Source of the DNA: Cristatella mucedo
Lineage: Eukaryota; Bryozoa; Phylactolaemata; Cristatellidae
Length of the DNA: 64,000 nt
Direction: 5' to 3'
Assembly (NCBI GenBank): GCA_009760855.2
Contig: WPIO01000060.1
Coordinates: forward strand, 441,001 to 505,000
In this document: one piece after another, positions 57,186-64,000 of the stretch
Layout: every line of letters starts with the position of its first letter
Position numbering within the stretch: the first letter of the stretch is position 1
The notes under the pieces: generated by a model
Seen by the model: the letters and a program-made list of their open reading frames with translations, nothing else
Database searches by the model: none
What the model was told of the DNA's origin: nothing
Program-made: the position numbers and the translations under genes

Positions 57186-57819
57186 TGTGTTAGCAGATAA
57201 ACTTGTGGATATGCTCCGTAATCAATACGTTCATGCCCCGGTTTGACTCACACAGTTCTTGCCACTCAACGCCCAGGAAACATCGGGGCTCAGTATTTGT
57301 AAAGCCGCATGTTCAGGTTAAAAAAGGACACGAGAAAGCTAAGTATGCGGCTGAATGGATTAGCACTATTGGGCATTACACATTCCTGCTGGGAACATTT
57401 CAGTCACACTGCTGGACGTCTGACTCAATGCCGAACTCCTAGCTCACACGATGATGATGATGATGCGAACCACGAGACCAGGCGGCCTAGGATACTCAGG
57501 GGGAGAGGGACACTACACAATGGGGCAATAAGCAAGCCCGGGGTAGAATATGTGCCGGCGGCGTGAGCACCTCAAAAGCGACGGTACTTTATGCATAGAT
57601 TGGGGCATACTATTATAATTACAATCATAAGATCGAGTAGAAGGGCAGCATATACATATCACGAGATAACTCTCGTGTTCTGTGTGATCGTCTATCGATT
57701 CCATCGGAAGAAGCAGTCGACAGCCAAAGCATCACGAAGAGGGCAGTGGCTAAGTGGGGGACAGTGGCAGGACATAAGACACGGTTTGGGATCGCAATGT
57801 TTAGGTTATGTGAAATGGG

Positions 57820-58300
57820 TTAATAATAATAATAATAATAATTCACTTGATAAAGCGCCCTCAGAGAACTCAATCTCTCTCTAGGCGCTTTACATTTGCA
57901 GTAAAGTGAAATGCAATTGAACGGTAAATAAAATCATGCTTGAAAAACAAACGAGATGAATAATATGGTTAGGGGTGACATGCACAGGGTCAGCATGCAA
58001 ATGTGGTTAGTGGCAGCATGCACAGTGTCAGCACGCATAAGCACATCAAAGACGAATCACAGGGACCCACTAAATGCTGTCCTAAATAGGTGTGTTTTTA
58101 GGTTCCTTTTAAATGTGGTCAGGTCAGGGGATGTTTTGACGCAGGTCGGGAGGGAGTTCCAGGCTTTGGGAGCATATGAACTAAATGCACGGTCTCCAAA
58201 GGATTTAAGGTTTGTATGAGGTATTTCTAGACTGTTGGATTCCGAGAAGCGGGTGGTACGATGCTTGGCCTGATGGGGTAGTATATCTGACAGATGACCT
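57820..58300 (-). mobile_element. LINE-A 3' copy, young
   Basis: Reverse strand: TTAATAATAATAATAATAAT, AAGCGCCCTCAGAGAACTCA, the clean 3' UTR spacer and [19 protein letters not shown] counterparts. Close to the 3848-5875 copy. Confidence 0.9.
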
Positions 58301-59725
58301 GCTAAACGTACCCTGACTGTGGCTAGAATACCTCAGAAAGATGAGTGCAAGTCATTGGGGGTTAGGTTTAAGTGGTAGGTGGGCTGCAGCTCAAACGGTC
58401 AGTGGCCACAATAGTAGGGTCGATAGCATAGCGGCTGAACTCAATGGCGTTGATGCCTAGCTCGGGCTCAGGCATGACGCATTAAAACATAGCCTTATTT
58501 GGTTTCACCTTCTGAGGCCATAAAGGTCTTCATCATCCCGTCCACAATATGCTGTGATAAGATAAGGGGCATCAAGTAGCACTCACTACACACTATAAAT
58601 AAATCTGGCACTCAGGGGCTGCAGCATTTTTTTAATTAGGCAGGTGTGACATTCGTCCATGAGATGACTGTTCACAAGGCAACTGCAGATGTCAAAAGGC
58701 GTGCGTGTGTGCACTGCTGACAGCAACCCTCTGCCATCGGTGTTCCACTCCTCCCGAGAAGAAACTCTGCCCCCTTTCCGTGAAGATGCACGACCATATG
58801 ACGATAGATTTTTTTAGCCACTCCTATTAAAAACTAAAAGCACCCAGGCCCACAAATTAACAGACACAATGACAAAGCTAGGGATGGTGGTGCGTGTAAA
58901 TAGCTACAGCTAATAAGAATTTTTAAGTTAAGCTAGCTTTGCAAGGTAGAGCTTGTGCCTTGCAGAAGCAGCGTGAAAGGCAGATGGTGAACGTTACGAT
59001 GGTGAAAGGCAGATGGTGAACGTTACGATGGTTGCCAACTGACGCGAAACCCTGACATATCGAAAGTACAGTCGAATCAGATTAAAAATGTTATGGGGGA
59101 GGGAGACACTAAGAGTGGTCATTCAAGCCTGGGTAAACTACCACCGACGCCCACGAATTCCTCAAGCCTATTGGCTCATAGCTCATCGGGTTTGCAGATC
59201 TCCCGAGGACTTCAGATCGTCATTGGACAAGGTCTGTAGTAGTCAATAAGAGCCGGCGGTCGTGGTGGCAATGCATGGCTGCTGTCGACCCCAGCAGCTG
59301 AGGCAAACACTAATTTAGCACGGCTCCAGGCCAAGAACTGACTTAGCTGGAGGCTAAAGCAGTCAGCCGAAAGCACAATAACCACCAAGAGCAGAATCAC
59401 ATATGAGTGCAATGTGAAAGGGCATGAGGTTGGCGGTGGCAATAGCAGGCAGCAGCAGCAGCTAAGAAGTATCCTTAGTAGCCATACACAACAAACCCAG
59501 CACAACAAGCCATTCAGGAAGCTCAGGCAGTATCAGGTGCAGCATGGTTGAACATTCATTACAATAGCCACGCATTATGATAACGGGATTACTGGTTTAA
59601 AGACACCGGCTCTGCACAGTGTCACAGACTCAGAGCAGCACATAGGCACAGATGTAGCTATAGGTGTGGCAGCAACAGAGCTAAGATCGTGAGCTAGTCA
59701 ATGTGAGCTGAGCTAGTCAATGTGA
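58301..59725. other. Stretch with coding-like segments on the - strand
   Basis: No LINE or SINE found. A 28-bp tandem duplication lies at 58973-59032. Splice-flanked, protein-like segments on the - strand are at 59337-59212, 58551-58509 and 58456-58397; none could be identified. Confidence 0.4.
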
Positions 59726-59727
59726 GC

Positions 59728-62205
59728 CGACACTACAGCACGATGGATGTCCTCCCCACTGACCTTGTGGTGGGCCCACTGACTCTCTCAGATCATTGTT
59801 CGGTCTCGTTTACTGTTCCTGCTCCCTCGTACGTACAGGGTAATGTCGAACAAGTCGAGCAACGTAACTTACAAAGCATTGACATAGACAAGTTTTTGAA
59901 ATCTGTTTGTGGTGCAGGTCTTCTTGATCTGCATTCAGACTCGACTGGCAGCCTCGATACCCTCACTGATGCAGTGAACATGACACTCAGGAGTGCTCTT
60001 GACAAGCATGCTCCCGCTCATTCTATCCATGTATAAAGTCGTGGAGATTCCTTTCAATTTACAAAAAAACTCTTAAAGATGCGCCGGATTAAGCGCAGGC
60101 TTGAACGTCGTTTCAAGAAATCGGGGTCTGATACAGATATAGTCAATTTCAAAGATTTCCTTCGAGTTTACAGCCGGAAGCTTAAAAAAGCCAGGGCTTT
60201 TTTTCACCCGAAAGCTGAATTCCTGCCAGTCGGACCCTAAACAGATTTGTAAGACAGTAAACCATTTACTGGCCAAAGTTGAGAGGTCTGACTCCCCAGT
60301 TATTAAGGGCTCAGCCGTAAAATTTTCAGCCTTCTTTACTGAAAATATTATGCACATTCGTGCCTCCATAAAGCCACCTCCGACTAAAACAATTGTGGTA
60401 TCACAACCTGTGACCATCCTTTAAAGATTTTCCGAGGTTTCTGCATGCGATGTGGCTACCTTTATAAGGTCTAGCAAATGGAGCTCATCTCCAGAAGACT
60501 CTATACCACCATCTCTGTGGTCTTCACTTGCAGACCAACTTAGCCCTGCCATAACCGTGATTTGTATTGCTTCTTTGGTAAAAGGTGCCGTCCCCAAGCT
60601 CTTCTAATCGGCAATCGTTAGACCCATTCTTAAAAAGCCTGGATTAGATACAGAGGTCCTTGCAAACTATCGCCAAGTTTCCCTTCTTCCGTTCTTGTCA
60701 AAGATTCTTGAAAATATTGTTGCTAAGCAGCTGGTTGAACATATTGCAAAGAATATAATGTCAGAAACATTTCAACCAGGGTTCAAGAGGCAGCACTCCA
60801 CTGAAACTGCTCTTCTCCGTGTTAACAATAACATTCTACGTGGCAACGATGACGGGAATGTCCCTGCCCTAGCTCTGCTAGATCTGTCTGCTGCCTTCGA
60901 CACCATTGATCACGAAGTTCTGCTTGAACGATTGAGAACAACGATCGGTCTGGCAGACGAAGCACTGGCACGGTTTAAATAGTACTTGTCTGATCGTGTT
61001 TAATCCGTGTCGTGTGGATGTCATGTCTCACAGACGAGACGGGTCACCTGGAGTCCCTCAAGGGTCTGTACTCGGTCCCTTGCTGTTCTCCATTTATACT
61101 CAACCTCTGGGAAAAGTGATTAAGGCCCATGGAATAGGATATCACTTCTATGCTGACGATACTCAGCTGTATTGATCATTCAAACCGTCGGAATCTGCTG
61201 CAGCAACTGAGAAACTGAGTGCTTGCCTTGCCGACATTCGATCCTGGATGTCAGAAAACTTCTTGAAACTAAATGACGATAAAACCGAAGTGCTGCTCAT
61301 AGGACACCATAAGCATGTGGCTGGATTAAAAGGTTCTGCTCTCCTAATAGGCGATGCTGTTGTGCGACCATCACTACGTGCTCGAAATGTAGGTGTCGTT
61401 TTCGACAGCAGCCTAAATTTTAAAAGCTTCATTCATAAGACTGCCTCTACAGCTAGCTATGACGTCCAATCCCTATCCAAGATTAGGAGCTGTCTTCCAC
61501 AGTGGCTTGCAAACAATTTAACTAGCTCCTTAGTTCTGTCTCGGCTTGATTATTGTAATTCTCTTTTGGCTGGGCTACCAAAGAAAGCAACTAGGCCACT
61601 GCAGCTGACTATGAATATGGCTGCAAGACTAGTCTTCAAATCCCAGAGGTTTGACCACGTGTCTCCTTTGCTAAAAGAGCTAGGATGGATGCTGGTTGAT
61701 CAACGGATACAGAGCAAAGTTCTTACGCTGACCCACAAGGCCCGCCACGGCTTGGCTCCTTCGCACCTAGCTGAACTGCTGCACCAGTTTCAGCCTGTTC
61801 GCGCCCTCAGGTCCTGTGTGGACAATAAATTGGCTGTTCCATTCCTCTGCTTAAAGATTGTTGGTGACTGAAGCTTTATCTCCGCAGGTCCTAGGCTGTG
61901 GAACTCGCTTCCACAATTCTTACGAACGACAACTACTCTCTTGCTGCCGACTATGGCTCATCCTTTTCAGGGGTCCTGAGCTGCTACTTCCATGCTACTC
62001 ACTACCTCAACTGCTCTCCTGACTCTGCTATGCTGCCCACTTTCTCTTTGTTGCATGAGACGAAGTCTGTTGACTACCGAATGGGTACCGAAAGCCGCTT
62101 AGGCTGCGAGTGAACTACAGAAAACTCTCCTGTGTAACACCCACATAACCATTATGACTTTGAGGAGTTACACAGACGGAGATACACTACGTTACATTAC
62201 GACCA
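59728..62205 (+). mobile_element. LINE-B, longest copy
   Basis: A non-LTR retrotransposon, 2.5 kb. It starts within the endonuclease (LTLSDHCSVSFTVP at about 59770-59815). RT follows: [40 protein letters not shown] (60860-60940) and YADDTQLY near 61150. The C-terminal domain lies at 61248-61871 ([40 protein letters not shown]). The end is ACGGAGATACACTACGTTAC. Stops and frameshifts break it into at least four frames. Confidence 0.92.
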
Positions 62206-63404
62206 AGACAATCGGAGCACGCACTATAATTTAAAGATGGTGCTCCTTCATATTGCATCATACGGGTCCCACAAACCCTTCAGATTTGCTGTTACCATGA
62301 CAGTCTTAGTTATTTTAGGGCCGATACAACCGTGCCAACTGTTCCAAATGCACAAGGGCAAAGCAGTTGAGATTTAGATATAGGTTGCCACAACAGGTGG
62401 CCCTGCAAAGTGCAGAAGCAAAAATGATGCCAATGAACTTTAGTGATAAGCATCAGTCATCAACCTAAACCGACCTGATTGGAGGCATTGGCCGAAGCCA
62501 TGCCCTGATCATTCCTTGTCCAGGTCAGGATGAAAGTGGATTAACACACCATTGCAATGGCAGACACTGCATTATTTTAGCATAACAAGACCTACTACTG
62601 ATGGTATCGTGTCATCACAGTGAATCCTCGTAAATACCATGAACAATGGGCCACCTCAATATTCCTAAAGCTTGCCAGGACGCCAGGAGCTCGGTTGAGT
62701 AGGAGTCCTGGCTAAGCACTTTCCAAGAATAGATCGTTCGGAAGCTCAGGCAAGATTGTGCTTGGGTAGGGTCGAATTGTTATGACGACTAAAAACAGTA
62801 TTAATGTCACCCAGGACACTTCAGAAGACTTAAAGGGAAAGTGCAACCCGCATAGAAGTGACTAACGAAACCAGGCATTTGACAGTCGCTCATCAATCAG
62901 AGCTGGTAAGGTGGATACAGACCGAGGCTTTCTTCTCCCTCAAGACCCGATCACTTCAGCCGACACAAAAACTGATAAAACAGCCCAGCAATGCAATTGA
63001 GACACGCAGCTTGAAACCAGTCCTCACGAGATTAGTTATGCTCCCCTTCTTTTCATTTTTTAGTGAGTAACTCTTGAGGTTTGAGCACCCGGTGAAGTTG
63101 GTGGTACATTCTGAAAATAGGAGTGCCATTTAAAAAAAAGTGACGCTATCTGGTAGGCTTTGGGCAGGCGCAGGCACATATGAGGCCTGATTCTTGGGCA
63201 CTGACTAGAGCAACCTTGGTAATGCAGCAAACCAGAACATAGAAATGGGGCAGGGTAGCAGAGTTGAGGATAATATGGAGGCAAAGAATCTGCTGCTTTA
63301 TATGTAACGTCTTCAGAAAGCTTGCCAAAGTGATAGAACAAGAGAGACGGAAAGGTTGGGTAGAAGCTAATTCTTTCATCCCTTCTTCTCAATCGACCTC
63401 TTAC
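62206..63404. other. Stretch without recognised features
   Basis: No LINE or SINE match and no supported exon. Confidence 0.45.
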
Positions 63405-63459
63405 ACAAAAACACAACTACATCGGAACCCTTGATTGGCACTTCTCGAGCTCCCAGCAG
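63405..63459 (-). CDS. Candidate exon of an unidentified gene (next to 63601-63705)
   Basis: The acceptor TTCATTTGCAG and donor GTAAGA on the - strand flank 55 nt. They read LLGAREVPIKGSDVVVFL in the phase that continues the candidate exon at 63601-63705. Family unknown. Confidence 0.3.
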
Positions 63460-63600
63460 CTGCAAATGAAAATACCCAGAGAAATGAGTACCATGGGGAA
63501 TTGTCTTGGTCATGACTGTAAACCATATTTATACCTCCAACCCACAAGGTCCAGGCAAATCAATGCAACAGCTAAACAAAGCCTATAGGTTTAGCCTTAC

Positions 63601-63705
63601 AGGAGCCTGCTTCACTGGCTGACCTGACATTATCGACTGCCAGCCCCGCATAATAGCCTTCCGAGAACCATGCGCAAACGATCCTAACGCCGAACCCTGT
63701 GCAGC
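63601..63705 (-). CDS. Candidate exon of an unidentified gene
   Basis: On the - strand exactly 35 codons (starting AAQGSALGSFAHGSRK and ending GQPVKQAP) lie between an acceptor (CTCATGCAG) and a donor (GTAAGG), phase 0 to 0. The intron side carries a (TG)n tract and a pyrimidine stretch. I do not recognise the protein. It is on the OTUD5 strand, 8 kb upstream of the first OTUD5 exon seen, so it may be a neighbouring gene or, less likely, far 5' OTUD5 sequence. Confidence 0.3.
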
Positions 63706-63742
63706 CTGCATGAGCATGAGGATCCACACACGCACGAAGAGG

Positions 63743-63790
63743 GGTCAGTGTGCACACGCACGCGCACGCACGCGCGCACGCGCACGCACG

Positions 63791-63826
<36 letters not shown>
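63743..63826. repeat. (CA)n/(CGCA)n microsatellite
   Basis: CACGCACGCG passing into pure CA; ORFs here on both strands are artefacts. Confidence 0.95.
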
Positions 63827-63827
<1 letters not shown>

Positions 63828-63967
63828 TAAGCAGAGGACGAGTCTGGACATCGTGCTAGCCAGGGCTTCCATAAACTTCACCGACACTGCTAACCCACCT
63901 AACAGCCGTCTGTACACAGGCAAATGTACGATGACCAGTGAAGGGGAGAGCCGTAGTCACTGAGAAG

Positions 63968-64000
63968 GCTTTGCTTCTCTAATAGGTGCCACTGTTGTGC
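63968..64000 (+). mobile_element. LINE-B fragment, cut by the window end
   Basis: GGCTTTGCTTCTCTAATAGG and CACTGTTGTGC match the LINE-B block at 25636 and 61333. Confidence 0.6.

Overview
This is nuclear DNA from an animal. It shows spliced genes with GT-AG introns, long repeat-filled introns and intergenic DNA, many decayed non-LTR retrotransposons and tRNA-derived SINEs, and abundant microsatellites. The species cannot be fixed from the sequence. LINE tails of the form 'GCGCCTAGAAAGAGATT..TTCTCTGAGGGCGCTTT..(ATT)n' remind me of repeats in aquatic invertebrates and early-branching deuterostomes, but that is an impression only.

Three conserved protein genes could be assembled exon by exon with matching splice phases. 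(1) A SUV39H-type histone H3 lysine-9 methyltransferase lies on the + strand. Five exons span 1397-22665; the first half of the chromodomain lies upstream of the window. (2) A complete Rab7 small GTPase lies on the + strand, four coding exons at 37422-45877, 206 aa. (3) An OTUD5 (DUBA) deubiquitinase lies on the - strand. Nine exons span 55390-46575, and the N-terminal exon(s) were not found. Rab7 and OTUD5 converge, and their poly(A) signals sit 6 bp apart on opposite strands at 46095-46112. In human, SUV39H1 and OTUD5 are close neighbours on Xp11.23 (from memory), so their linkage here may be ancient. RAB7A is elsewhere in human.

The rest is mostly mobile DNA. I call the two LINE families LINE-A (L2/CR1-like reverse transcriptase, (ATT)n tail; best copy 3848-5875 +) and LINE-B (related reverse transcriptase, ACATT-rich tail; best copy 59728-62205 +). 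SINE-A is tRNA-derived with A and B boxes. SINE-B is also tRNA-derived, but its 3' end resembles the LINE-A tail. There is an internally deleted LTR retrotransposon at about 12144-13632, a Gag-like fragment at 27030-27240 (-), and a decayed transposon-like protein family ('FLCLWD-RD' type) split by the 3848-5875 LINE-A. Two long inverted repeats each enclose a microsatellite, at 651-786 and 7941-8088.

Layout: 1-1396, upstream intron or flank with LINE-A debris. 1397-23650, SUV39H with its 3' UTR. 23650-36120, repeat-rich intergenic DNA. 36120-37421, GC-rich probable Rab7 promoter and 5' UTR. 37422-46135, Rab7. 46075-55390, OTUD5. 55391-64000, repeats plus several splice-flanked coding-like segments on the - strand, possibly another gene that I cannot identify. 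The three genes show no obvious joint function: chromatin silencing, late endosome traffic and deubiquitination.
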